DNA of 64,000 nt, taken from contig JAHFEW010000001.1 of NCBI GenBank assembly GCA_023248215.1, positions 62,001-126,000 of the forward strand, given 5' to 3'. Positions 56,281 through 64,000 of this stretch are shown here, piece after piece; the stretch's first letter is position 1, and every line of letters begins with the position of its first letter. The stretch is from Nitrospira sp. (lineage in GTDB: Bacteria; Nitrospirota; Nitrospiria; Nitrospirales; Nitrospiraceae). A model generated the notes under the pieces. That model worked only from the letters and a program-made list of their open reading frames with translations, made no database searches and was not told the origin of the DNA. The position numbers and the translations under genes are program-made.

Positions 56281-56411
56281 TAGCAGGCTGTTGATAAAGG
56301 CCGCCAGTGGCGTTCTCGGTCGCACAACTCCCTGCGACGTACCCAGAGGGTACGCCTCAGTCGTCGTGCTTCCTGCGGCCTTGCTGGACGGCCTTTCTGA
56401 ACAGCCTGCTA
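56281..56411 (+). repeat. Long palindromic element, copy B
   Basis: Outer arms TAGCAGGCTGTT and AACAGCCTGCTA, then AAAGGCCG/CGGCCTTT after a 3-nt mismatch. The centre is CGTACCC-AGA-GGGTACG (56338-56354). Shared motifs: CGTTCTCGG at 56311, GGGTACGCCTC at 56348, CCTGCGGCCT at 56372. It stands 21 nt after the holB stop (reading minus) and before metG, so the motif order is opposite to both flanking genes. Confidence 0.85.
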
Positions 56412-56432
56412 TGGGCTATCCAGACTTTCAGC

Positions 56433-57464
56433 CTATGGTGACGCGTCGGCGGTGTTCTGCGGTGCGAGTAGATGTCGGACACGCAACAAGATGGTTTCGA
56501 GCGCCATCTGAAGATTCACGTTGCGATGGGCCTGTCGTTCCAACTTTTCGAGATCGCTGATCAGATCCAAGAGTTCGTCGATGTCGATGCGTTCGGCCAG
56601 CGCTTGCATGGCTGTTCGTTGGTCTATATTGAGCACGTGATCCGAGCCGGCGCCGACGGCCAGCAGGAGCACATCGCGCAACCATCGGAGCAGCCAGTCG
56701 AATGCCTCCAGGCCGCGGTCCGCTTTCGCCAGGGCCTCTGCGGTGGTGAGGACGGTGGAGAAGGAGTGCAGCCCCTTCGCTGAAAAAATGACGGAGAACT
56801 CCTTCTGGCTGTTCCGTGCCTGTTCCAGGTTGCACTCCAGCGCTCGCCCCAATTCCCCATCACTCAGCACCGCCAAAAAATGCGCATCGGCCGGCGGGAG
56901 CTCCCGTTTCAAGATGACGGCGGCTTCTACTTGGGTCTGCGCGGGTGTCGTGAGCCGTAAGGCTTGGCATCGGGACCGGATCGTGGCCGGCAGGGCGTAG
57001 GGTCTACTCGAGACCAGCACAAACAGACTGTGGTCGGGCGGTTCTTCCAGTGTTTTGAGCAGCGCATTGGCGGCGCCGATGGTCATGCGATCCGCGTCGT
57101 CGATCAAGCAGATCTTGCGATCGCCGATCAGCGGGCGATAGATCATCTGATGCTCGATGTCACGAATCAGTTCGATCTTGATCTGAGGATTGGCTTGCTC
57201 GCGATCCGGCTCGATCACCATAAAATCGGGATGGGTTCGCGCCTCAACCTGACGACAGGCTCGGCAGGCGCCGCAGGCCTCCGGTTCCTGATCGTCCGAC
57301 GGAGTTTCGCAGAGCAGCGCTTGCGCCAGGCGCAAGGCCAGGAGGCGTTTACCGATCCGATCGTCGCCATGGAAGAGATAGGCATGGGCGAGACGGTTCT
57401 GCACGATCGCCGACCTGAGCAGCGCTTTGGCACTGTCATGTCCGATGATATCAGCGAAGGGCAT
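56433..57464 (-). CDS. holB: DNA polymerase III delta prime subunit
   Basis: 343 residues. IIGHDSAKALLRSAIVQNRL, HAYLFHGDDRIGKRLLALRL (P-loop-like), the zinc module CGACRACRQVEARTHPD, ICLIDDADRMTIGAANALLK and LEEPPDHSLFVLVSSRPYAL are typical clamp-loader features. It loads the beta sliding clamp together with delta, tau and gamma. It overlaps the end of tmk by 14 bases, a common neighbour pair. Confidence 0.93.
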   Translation of the reverse strand: MPFADIIGHDSAKALLRSAIVQNRLAHAYLFHGDDRIGKRLLALRLAQALLCETPSDDQEPEACGACRACRQVEARTHPDFMVIEPDREQANPQIKIELIRDIEHQMIYRPLIGDRKICLIDDADRMTIGAANALLKTLEEPPDHSLFVLVSSRPYALPATIRSRCQALRLTTPAQTQVEAAVILKRELPPADAHFLAVLSDGELGRALECNLEQARNSQKEFSVIFSAKGLHSFSTVLTTAEALAKADRGLEAFDWLLRWLRDVLLLAVGAGSDHVLNIDQRTAMQALAERIDIDELLDLISDLEKLERQAHRNVNLQMALETILLRVRHLLAPQNTADASP

Positions 57465-58179
57465 GGCGAGCCTGTGATGTATGAGGTGAGGGTTTACGTG
57501 GTGACGGCGAGTCTTCCGCTACGATGGGGCGGTGCGTGTTGAGCATCGGCGCAACGGCTTGCGCGACTGCGCGGGCGACCGCGTCTTTTGCGGCCCGTGC
57601 AGAGACCACCTTCATTCGCCTGGGATGACGCTTTGCCAGGTCGAGAAAGCCGGCGCGAACTTTTCGATGGAACCGAAGGGACTCACGGTCGAGTCGATTC
57701 TGGTCGGCGGCGGACCGCCGCCGCGCCAGACCGGTGGCAACCGGTAGATCGAAGATCAACGTCAGGTCCGGCGTGATCGCGTGGGTGGCGAGGCGGTTGA
57801 GTGACCGGAGCATTGAGAGATTTAATCCTCGCGCATACCCCTGATAGGCCAGGGTGGAATCGCTGAAACGGTCGCAGAGTACGATAGCGCCTTCCGCCAG
57901 GGCTGGTTCGATGACCTGCCTGACATGTTGGCAGCGGGCGGCGAAAATCAGGAAGGCTTCGGTCTCGGGCGCGATCGGTTCACTCGCACGATCCAGGAGG
58001 ACCGAGCGGACTTTTTCGGCGAGCGGGGTTCCGCCTGGTTCTCGGGTCTCCACGGTGACATACCCTTCACTCCGGAGAAACTCGCCCAGGAGTCTGGCTT
58101 GGGTCGACTTGCCGCACCCTTCGATTCCCTCAAGCGTAATGAACAGGCCTCGGGGGTGTCGCCTGGGTTGAATCATCAT
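57451..58179 (-). CDS. tmk: Thymidylate kinase
   Basis: 242 residues. P-loop FITLEGIEGCGKSTQARLL, DR motif in VLCDRFSDSTLAYQGYARG and the LID region ARRRSAADQNRLDRE. A C-terminal extension of about 30 residues (THRPIVAEDSPSPRKPSPHT) is longer than in E. coli Tmk. It phosphorylates dTMP to dTDP. The second ATG at 58176 is an alternative start. Confidence 0.94.
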   Translation of the reverse strand: MMIQPRRHPRGLFITLEGIEGCGKSTQARLLGEFLRSEGYVTVETREPGGTPLAEKVRSVLLDRASEPIAPETEAFLIFAARCQHVRQVIEPALAEGAIVLCDRFSDSTLAYQGYARGLNLSMLRSLNRLATHAITPDLTLIFDLPVATGLARRRSAADQNRLDRESLRFHRKVRAGFLDLAKRHPRRMKVVSARAAKDAVARAVAQAVAPMLNTHRPIVAEDSPSPRKPSPHTSQARHALR

Positions 58180-58252
58180 TCTGGTCCAGAAAATCCACGG
58201 AGAAAGAAGGGCCGAATCCTATTCCAAGTGATTGAAAATAGCAAGAAAAGGC

Positions 58253-58282
58253 TTGCGACGATTGGTGAAAGACCAGTATCAT
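58253..58282 (+). promoter_or_regulatory. Possible promoter of the DUF502 gene
   Basis: TTGCGA (58253-58258) and TATCAT (58277-58282) with an 18-bp spacer, about 30 nt before the ATG at 58313. The -10 matches five of six positions. Confidence 0.38.
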
Positions 58283-58312
58283 GGCGCTCTACCCAGGACC
58301 CCACAGCCACAC

Positions 58313-58987
58313 ATGTTAAAAGCCTCATTAAAACGTTATTTTCTGACCGGTTTGCTGGTCATGATCCCCTTCTGGGGGACCGTCCTGATTTTGAAGACGC
58401 TGTTTGTCAGCCTGGATGGAATTCTTGGAAATGCGACCGCTCGCCTGGTGACCCCCGGCTACTATGTGCCGGGATTGGGGATTGTCGCGTTGGTCCTGCT
58501 CATTTTTGCGACCGGACTCTTTGCGGCGAACTTTATCGGTCGCCATGTCGTGCGACAGTGGGAAAATTTACTCAACCGTGTCCCGGTCGTCCGCGGAATC
58601 TATTCCACCATCAAATCGATGATGGACATTCTGTCGTTCGCGGAACGCGAGACCTATCGCCGCGTGGTGTTGATCCAGTTTCCCAAAAACGGTCACTACT
58701 GTTTTGCGTTTGTGACCGGCGTGACGAAGGGCGAAATGCAGCAGCTCTCGCCGGATCCGCTGGTACATGTGTATGTGCCGACCTCGCCCAACCCCACCTC
58801 CGGATATTTCCTGCTGGTGCCCGAAGGGGAGGTGATCGCCGTGGATATCACGGTTGAAGAAGCGATGAAGTTGATCGTCTCCGGGGGACTCTACACACCG
58901 ACTCCTTCATCGGGCGCGCCGTCGCAGGCGAATGGAAAGAAGTGGTCGACTATCAAACAACCTGACGCAGGCGTCCAGGTCGGTTGA
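58313..58987 (+). CDS. DUF502 family membrane protein
   Basis: 224 residues from ATG 58313; the longer open frame upstream has no start support. Two membrane segments (YFLTGLLVMIPFWGTVLILK and GLGIVALVLLIFATGLFAAN) are followed by a soluble domain with RVPVVRGIYSTIKSMMDIL and HVYVPTSPNPTSGYFLLVP, the DUF502 (PF04367) signature. Function unknown; plant relatives (COV) act in vascular patterning, which says little about bacteria. Confidence 0.82.
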   Translation: MLKASLKRYFLTGLLVMIPFWGTVLILKTLFVSLDGILGNATARLVTPGYYVPGLGIVALVLLIFATGLFAANFIGRHVVRQWENLLNRVPVVRGIYSTIKSMMDILSFAERETYRRVVLIQFPKNGHYCFAFVTGVTKGEMQQLSPDPLVHVYVPTSPNPTSGYFLLVPEGEVIAVDITVEEAMKLIVSGGLYTPTPSSGAPSQANGKKWSTIKQPDAGVQVG

Positions 58988-59044
58988 TCACGACGTTGAT
59001 CGACGGCAACAGTACCGAACTGATTTTTTCATGGTGAAGGCACA

Positions 59045-60628
59045 ATGACTCATTCGGTGCATCACAACGCGTCAACGTCCTCGCTTTCCGGGCTCGGCGT
59101 CATCATCATGGCGGCGGGACTTGGCAAACGCATGAAGTCGGCCGTGGCCAAGGTGCTCCATCCGGTTGCAGGCCGCCCGATGGTGCTCTATGTCGTCGAC
59201 ATCGCCTGCCGATTGGCGGAACAGGGTGTGGCGGTCGTGGTCGGACATCAGGGGACCGATGTTCGGAAGGTCGTCAAAGGTGTGGGGGGGCAGGTTGCTG
59301 TGGCTGAACAGTCCCGGCAATTGGGGACGGGACATGCGGTGTTGCAAGCGCGCCCCGCGTTCTCTGGCGATCCTCATCGAAAACCGTCGCGGTACTTGAT
59401 CCTGAACGGAGACACGCCGCTTCTGACGGAAGCCACGGTGCGGGAGCTGCTGGCGATGCATGATGCACAGCGCTCCGCGGTGACCCTGCTGACCGCCGTG
59501 CTCGACGATGCGTCGGGTTATGGACGCGTCCTTCGCCGTCGTCGCGACGAGTGGTTGGAGGGGGCAGCCGATAACGCAGTGCAGACCATCGTCGAAGATA
59601 AAGATGCGTCCGAGGACGAACGACGCGTGCGTGAGATCAATGTCGGGACCTATGTCGTCGACGGCGAGTTTCTCTTTCCGGCTCTGGACAAGCTCGATCC
59701 CCGCAATGCACAAGGTGAGTACTACCTCACCGACATCGTGCAGATGGCGGTGCAACAGGGACGTACCGTCTCGGCGTTGCGCCTGCGCACGATCGACGAA
59801 GGATTGGGGATCAACGGTCGCGTGCAATTGGCGGAGGCCGAACGCGTGATTCGTCAACGCATTCGTGAGCGGTGGCTGGAAGCTGGTGTGACGATGCGGA
59901 ATCCCTCTTCGACCTGGATCGATGCCGATGTGACGATCGGCCGCGACACGGTGCTCTACCCGAACGTGACGATCGAGGGCCGAACGGTGATTGGGGAGGA
60001 GACGGTCGTGCACTCCGGCTCGCGTATCACCGACTGCACCATCGGGAACAGGGTGGAGATTCTGGATCACTGTATCCTGCGCGAGTCGCAGGTTGAAGAG
60101 GGTGCCCATCTCGGACCGTTTGCGCATTTGCGGCCGGGCGTGACGGTGCGGCGGAAGGCGAAAGTCGGCAACTTCGTCGAGATGAAAAAGACGGAGCTTG
60201 GTGAGGGGTCGAAGGCCAACCACCTGAGTTATCTCGGTGATGCGCAGATCGGGGCGGGCGTGAATATCGGCGCGGGGACGATCACCTGCAACTACGACGG
60301 GTGGAAAAAATTCCAGACGGTGATCGGAGACCAGGTGTTCATCGGGAGTGACGTGCAATTGGTGGCGCCCGTGACGGTCGGATCAGGCGCCATTATCGCA
60401 GCCGGTACCACGGTGACGCAGGACGTGCCGGCGGATGCGCTTGTCCTCTCGCGGGTGCCTCAGGTGACGCGTGAGGGCTGGGCGGCCAGGCGACGGGCGT
60501 TACAGAGCGGGGAGACGGCGGCCCCGGCTCCTGCTGCAAAAAGTGCGAAGAGCGCAAAGCGTGTGAAGGGTTCGACGGGTTCCGTGAAGAAAAAGCAACC
60601 GGCGGTTCAACGCACGAAGCGGAGGTAA
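59045..60628 (+). CDS. glmU: Bifunctional GlmU: GlcNAc-1-P uridyltransferase / glucosamine-1-P acetyltransferase
   Basis: 527 residues; E. coli GlmU has 456. IIMAAGLGKRMKSAVAKVLH begins the pyrophosphorylase domain, ILNGDTPLL and VGTYVV follow. The beta-helix acetyltransferase domain spans about 270-475 with NFVEMKKTELGEGSKANHLS and NIGAGTITCNYDG. The extra length comes from about 16 N-terminal residues and a basic Lys/Ala-rich tail after about 485. It makes UDP-GlcNAc for peptidoglycan and lipopolysaccharide. glmS follows 9 nt later. Confidence 0.95.
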   Translation: MTHSVHHNASTSSLSGLGVIIMAAGLGKRMKSAVAKVLHPVAGRPMVLYVVDIACRLAEQGVAVVVGHQGTDVRKVVKGVGGQVAVAEQSRQLGTGHAVLQARPAFSGDPHRKPSRYLILNGDTPLLTEATVRELLAMHDAQRSAVTLLTAVLDDASGYGRVLRRRRDEWLEGAADNAVQTIVEDKDASEDERRVREINVGTYVVDGEFLFPALDKLDPRNAQGEYYLTDIVQMAVQQGRTVSALRLRTIDEGLGINGRVQLAEAERVIRQRIRERWLEAGVTMRNPSSTWIDADVTIGRDTVLYPNVTIEGRTVIGEETVVHSGSRITDCTIGNRVEILDHCILRESQVEEGAHLGPFAHLRPGVTVRRKAKVGNFVEMKKTELGEGSKANHLSYLGDAQIGAGVNIGAGTITCNYDGWKKFQTVIGDQVFIGSDVQLVAPVTVGSGAIIAAGTTVTQDVPADALVLSRVPQVTREGWAARRRALQSGETAAPAPAAKSAKSAKRVKGSTGSVKKKQPAVQRTKRR

Positions 60629-60637
60629 CGAGGACCT

Positions 60638-62470
60638 ATGTGTGGCATCGTTGGCTACGTGGGCAATCAAGACGCGGTTCCAATCTTGTTGAACGGGCTG
60701 TCGAAGCTGGAATACCGGGGTTATGACTCAGCCGGTGTGGCGATCCAGCAGGGAGAAAAAATCGAGATTCGCCGGAGTGTCGGCAAATTGATCAATCTCC
60801 AAAAATCGCTGGCCCAAAAAAACATTGCGGGGACTTGCGGGATCGGACATACGCGCTGGGCGACGCACGGCAAGCCCTCCGAGCAGAATGCGCATCCGCA
60901 TCGCTCCGAGAGCTGCGTTCTCGTGCATAACGGGATTATCGAAAACTATGTGGAGCTCAAACAGCGGCTGAGCAAAGACGGCTACAAGTTTCAGTCCGAA
61001 ACCGACACCGAGGTGGTCGCCCATTTAATCGACAAATATATGAAGAAGGGTGGCCTTCATCTTGCCGATGCGGTGCGCGCGACGGCCAAGGAGATTCGCG
61101 GGAGTTATGCCATCGCGGTGATTTCTGAGCGTGAGCCCGGTTTGCTGGTGGCTGCCCGATCCGGTTGCCCGTTGGTGATCGGCCGGACTGCTGAAGCGGC
61201 CTTTGTCGGGTCTGATGTCATGGCCATGCTGTCCCACACGCGGGAGGTGACGTTTCTTGAAGAGGGAGACATCGTCGAGGTGACGGCGGGAGAGAGCACA
61301 TTTACAGATCTCGACGGGCGGGCGGTGAAGCGCAAAAAGACTACGGTGACGTGGGACGCGTCCGCCGCCGAGAAAAGCGGCTATCCCCACTTCATGTTGA
61401 AGGAAATTCATGAACAGCCGCAGACGATCCTGGATACCATCCGGGGACGTTATTCCTATGAGAGCGGCGAGGCTGATCTGCCGGACATCGGGCTGACGCC
61501 GAAGCAGTTCGCCGAGGTCGGCCAAATTTGGATCGTGGCCTGCGGAACGAGTTGGCATGCGGGGTTGGTCGGAAAGTATCTTCTCGAAGAGATGGTCCGA
61601 ACGCCGGTGCAAGTCGATATCGGCAGCGAGTTTCGGTATCGCGATCCGCTGGTTGAAAAAAACGACCTGTTCATCACCATTTCGCAGTCGGGGGAAACCG
61701 CCGACACCTTGGCCGCAGCCCGTGAAGCGAAACAAAAGGGCGCGCGCGTCGTGTCGATCGTGAATGTCGTGGGCAGCACCCTGGCGCGCGAGTCCGATGG
61801 CGTGTTGTATACGCACTGCGGGCCCGAGATCGGAGTGGCCTCGACCAAAGCATTCACCAGTCAGCTGGCGGCCTTGTATCTGCTGGCTCTGCATTTGGGG
61901 CGTGTGCGGGGCGTGCTCAGTGTTGCAGACGGGAAAGCCTGGCTGGACCGTCTCGTCACGCTGCCGGCTTTGGTGAAACATGTGCTCGGACGGGAGGCGG
62001 AGATTCTGGCGATTGCCAAGCGTTATTACAAGAAACCGGATTTCTTGTACCTGGCGCGCGGGATCAACTATCCGATCGCGCTCGAGGGTGCGCTCAAGCT
62101 CAAGGAGATTTCCTACATCCATGCGGAAGGGTATGCCGCGGGGGAAATGAAGCATGGGCCGATCGCGCTCATCGATAAGGACATGCCGGTGGTGGTGCTG
62201 GCGCCTCGGGATCGCTTGTATGAAAAGACGGTCAGCAACCTCATGGAGGTGAAGGCGCGCCGAGCCCCGGTGATTGCGTTCGTGGCGGAAGGGGAGCGCG
62301 AATTGGGCAATATCGCTGATGCGGTGTTTACGATTCCCGACGTACATCCGCTGCTATCGCCTATTCTCTTTACGATCCCGCTGCAGTTACTGGCGTATCA
62401 CATTGCGGTGCTGCGCGGAGAAGATGTGGATCAACCGCGCAACCTGGCGAAGAGTGTGACGGTGGAGTAG
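60638..62470 (+). CDS. glmS: Glucosamine--fructose-6-phosphate aminotransferase (isomerizing)
   Basis: 610 residues. Cys2 of MCGIVGYVG is the glutaminase nucleophile; GIGHTRWATHGKPS is the glutaminase core. Two SIS sugar-isomerase domains follow from about 285, with CGTSWHAGLVGKYLLEE, SQSGETADTLAA, and LKLKEISYIHAEGYAAGEMK. The C-terminus NLAKSVTVE is canonical. It makes glucosamine-6-P, the precursor for the GlmU reaction. A palindromic element begins 3 nt after its stop. Confidence 0.96.
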   Translation: MCGIVGYVGNQDAVPILLNGLSKLEYRGYDSAGVAIQQGEKIEIRRSVGKLINLQKSLAQKNIAGTCGIGHTRWATHGKPSEQNAHPHRSESCVLVHNGIIENYVELKQRLSKDGYKFQSETDTEVVAHLIDKYMKKGGLHLADAVRATAKEIRGSYAIAVISEREPGLLVAARSGCPLVIGRTAEAAFVGSDVMAMLSHTREVTFLEEGDIVEVTAGESTFTDLDGRAVKRKKTTVTWDASAAEKSGYPHFMLKEIHEQPQTILDTIRGRYSYESGEADLPDIGLTPKQFAEVGQIWIVACGTSWHAGLVGKYLLEEMVRTPVQVDIGSEFRYRDPLVEKNDLFITISQSGETADTLAAAREAKQKGARVVSIVNVVGSTLARESDGVLYTHCGPEIGVASTKAFTSQLAALYLLALHLGRVRGVLSVADGKAWLDRLVTLPALVKHVLGREAEILAIAKRYYKKPDFLYLARGINYPIALEGALKLKEISYIHAEGYAAGEMKHGPIALIDKDMPVVVLAPRDRLYEKTVSNLMEVKARRAPVIAFVAEGERELGNIADAVFTIPDVHPLLSPILFTIPLQLLAYHIAVLRGEDVDQPRNLAKSVTVE

Positions 62471-62472
62471 TT

Positions 62473-62593
62473 GGATGTTGAAAATGGCTTCCAACTGCGT
62501 TCTCGGTCGCTCAGCATCCTGCGACGTACCCCAGAGGGTACGCCTCGTCGCTGAGCTTCCTGCGGCCTTGCTGGAAGACCATTTTGAACATCC
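62473..62593 (+). repeat. Long palindromic element, copy C
   Basis: GGATGTT at 62473 and AACATCC at 62587 begin arms that extend inward as GAAAATGGCTTCCA and TGGAAGACCATTTT. The centre is CGTACCC-CAGA-GGGTACG (62525-62542), with a GCTCAGC/GCTGAGC stem around it. Shared motifs: CGTTCTCGG at 62498, GGGTACGCCTC at 62536, CCTGCGGCCT at 62559. It starts 3 nt after glmS and ends 22 nt before gatC. Confidence 0.85.
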
Positions 62594-62614
62594 TCAAAGA
62601 AACGAGAGAGTGTG

Positions 62615-62908
62615 ATGGAAATAACAAGGCAGGAAGTCGAGAAGGTGGCCAAGCTGGCGCGGCTGGCGATGACCGAGGCCGAGACGGCGGCCTTTTCGCA
62701 GCAGTTGAACCAGATCGTGGCCTATGTGCAGAAGCTCAAGACGTTTCCCACGGATGGCGTGGAACCGACGTCCACCGTGTTGGGGCAGACCAATGTGTTT
62801 CGTCCGGATCAGGCGCAGGCGTCCCTCTCGCACGACCAAGCGTTGGGGAACGCTCCCGATGCAGAGGCCCATTGCTTCCGAGTGCCGAAGATCATCCAGG
62901 AATCGTAA
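62615..62908 (+). CDS. gatC: Aspartyl/glutamyl-tRNA amidotransferase subunit C
   Basis: 97 residues from ATG 62615 (a GTG lies directly before). VEKVAKLARLAMTEAE and the LNQIVAYVQKLKTF helix match GatC, and HCFRVPKIIQES is the usual C-terminus. It stabilises the GatA subunit for transamidation of Glu-tRNA-Gln or Asp-tRNA-Asn. panD lies between it and gatA. Confidence 0.92.
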   Translation: MEITRQEVEKVAKLARLAMTEAETAAFSQQLNQIVAYVQKLKTFPTDGVEPTSTVLGQTNVFRPDQAQASLSHDQALGNAPDAEAHCFRVPKIIQES

Positions 62909-62933
62909 ATAGGTAAGGAGATAAGATCACGCT

Positions 62934-63299
62934 ATGTTTCGACAAATGTTACGGGCCAAAATCCATCGTGCGACGGTCACCGAGGCCTGTCTTGAGTATG
63001 AAGGCAGTCTCACCGTGGATGAAGACCTCTTGGACGCAGCGGGCATTCTGCCCTATGAAGCCATCGTCTGTTCCAATCTCAACAACGGTGAGCGGTTTAT
63101 GACCTACGCCATGAAGGGAAAACGGGGGCGTGGCGAGATCGTGCTGAATGGACCGACTGCCCGCAAGGCTGCGGTGGGGGATCAGATCATTATTTTCTGT
63201 TACGAGTATTACAGCGACGAGGAAATCAAGCGGCATAAGCCGAAGATTGTCCAGGTCGATGCGAAGAACCGGATGACCCGTAAGGCTACGAAGCACTGA
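62934..63299 (+). CDS. panD: Aspartate 1-decarboxylase
   Basis: 121 residues. The self-cleavage site is Gly24-Ser25 in [15 protein letters not shown], which yields the pyruvoyl group. [20 protein letters not shown] and [20 protein letters not shown] are conserved. It makes beta-alanine for coenzyme A. AAGGAG is 14 nt upstream of the start. Its TGA overlaps the gatA ATG by one base. Confidence 0.94.
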   Translation: MFRQMLRAKIHRATVTEACLEYEGSLTVDEDLLDAAGILPYEAIVCSNLNNGERFMTYAMKGKRGRGEIVLNGPTARKAAVGDQIIIFCYEYYSDEEIKRHKPKIVQVDAKNRMTRKATKH

Positions 63300-64000
63300 T
63301 GTCCTTGATGTCGTTACATAAGCTTACGCTGTCGGAATTGCAGCGGAAATTTACGGCCGGGGATGTGACGGCCACAGAGATCGTCCGCGCCTACTTTTTG
63401 CGCGTGACGCAGGTCGAACCGAAAGTGAAGGCCTACCTCACGCAATGTCAGGAGGCAGCCATTGCGCAGGCGGAGAGTCTCGATCGAATTTTGAAGGGTT
63501 GGCGTAAGACGACTCCCATGATGGCCATGCCGCTGGCCGTGAAGGACAATATTTGCACGGAAAGCGTGCGTACCACCTGCGCCTCCCGGATGCTCGAGAC
63601 ATTCGTTCCGCCCTATGACGCGACCGTCGTTGCCAAACTGCGGGCGCAAAATTATCTGCTGCTCGGCAAAACGAATCTGGACGAATTTGCGATGGGGTCC
63701 TCCACCGAAAACTCGGCCTTCGGCGCCACCCGCAATCCCTGGAACGTCCAGACTGTTCCGGGAGGATCGAGTGGCGGATCGGCTGCGGCGGTCGCGGCTG
63801 ATGAATGTGTCGCGGCCCTGGGGTCGGATACCGGAGGCTCCATTCGCCAGCCGGCGGCGTTCTGCGGAGTGGTGGGACTAAAGCCGACCTACGGTCGTGT
63901 CTCTCGATATGGATTGGTGGCCTTCGCGTCGTCGTTGGATCAAATCGGCCCGATCACGAAGGATGTGACCGATGCCGCCATCCTGCTGGGGGTCATTGCG
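63299..64000 (+). CDS. gatA: Glutamyl/aspartyl-tRNA amidotransferase subunit A, 5' part
   Basis: Open from ATG 63299 (TGATG overlap with panD) to the window edge, 234 codons. An ATG at 63308 is an alternative start. The amidase-signature catalytic residues are visible: Lys82 in [10 protein letters not shown], the cis-Ser157 in [14 protein letters not shown], and Ser181 in [18 protein letters not shown]-type regions lie beyond the edge. It hydrolyses glutamine or asparagine and transfers ammonia to mischarged tRNA with GatB and GatC. Confidence 0.95.
   Translation, partial: MSLMSLHKLTLSELQRKFTAGDVTATEIVRAYFLRVTQVEPKVKAYLTQCQEAAIAQAESLDRILKGWRKTTPMMAMPLAVKDNICTESVRTTCASRMLETFVPPYDATVVAKLRAQNYLLLGKTNLDEFAMGSSTENSAFGATRNPWNVQTVPGGSSGGSAAAVAADECVAALGSDTGGSIRQPAAFCGVVGLKPTYGRVSRYGLVAFASSLDQIGPITKDVTDAAILLGVIA

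Noticed and set aside
1-64000. CRISPR arrays, rRNA operons, prophage
   Set aside because: No regularly spaced repeats, rRNA core sequences, integrases or phage structural genes were found.

Overview
The window is one GC-rich bacterial chromosome segment with tightly packed genes. It has no rRNA, recognisable tRNA or CRISPR array. Gene content (Gram-negative envelope functions, TonB receptor, cyclic beta-1,2-glucan synthase, class I fructose-bisphosphatase beside a class I aldolase, gatC-panD-gatA order) and a family of long palindromic intergenic elements suggest a Nitrospira-like member of the Nitrospirota. That assignment is inference from gene style, not from a marker gene.

Region 1 (1-21385, all +) is an exopolysaccharide or capsule locus: the end of a KpsC-like protein, an asparagine-synthase-type amidotransferase, three SAM methyltransferases, five free-standing glycosyltransferases, a Wzy/O-antigen-ligase fused to a GT4 glycosyltransferase, a Wzx-type flippase, a WcaJ-type initiating phosphosugar transferase, a KdsC-type phosphatase, and ManC plus phosphomannomutase that make GDP-mannose. 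Several starts overlap the previous stop (GTGA or ATGA), which argues for translational coupling. A DUF3108 protein closes the run.

Region 2 (21386-28150, +) is housekeeping: fructose-bisphosphatase, aldolase, HtrA/DegQ protease, PIN-TRAM membrane protein, IspD, IspF, CysE. Region 3 (28242-32332) holds a PsiF-repeat protein, TruA, an AMIN-amidase, a YacP-like NYN protein and TatD. Region 4 is one 8.7-kb minus-strand gene for an NdvB-type cyclic beta-1,2-glucan synthase, followed by a DAHP synthase.

Region 5 (42915-48622) is accessory. It has a small His-rich secreted protein, a TonB-dependent receptor and a signal-peptide-bearing TonB-C-terminal-domain protein. After these come a decayed XRE antitoxin, a MITE-like element with perfect 18-bp inverted ends, a 56-aa ORF, and an AT-rich orphan membrane protein. 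Region 6 (48829-64000) returns to core functions: PAP2 phosphatase, a CDF metal exporter with a CobW-type GTPase, FtsH, MetG, HolB, Tmk, a DUF502 protein, GlmU, GlmS, GatC, PanD and the start of GatA.

The most interesting structure outside genes is a set of four related 100-131 bp palindromic elements (41654, 45847, 56281, 62473). Each sits within about 25 bp of a stop codon, and they share an internal layout that is not only a simple hairpin. Other notable points are the polymerase-glycosyltransferase fusion, the non-anchored TonB-domain protein beside its receptor, and the toxin-antitoxin remnant that ends where the MITE begins.
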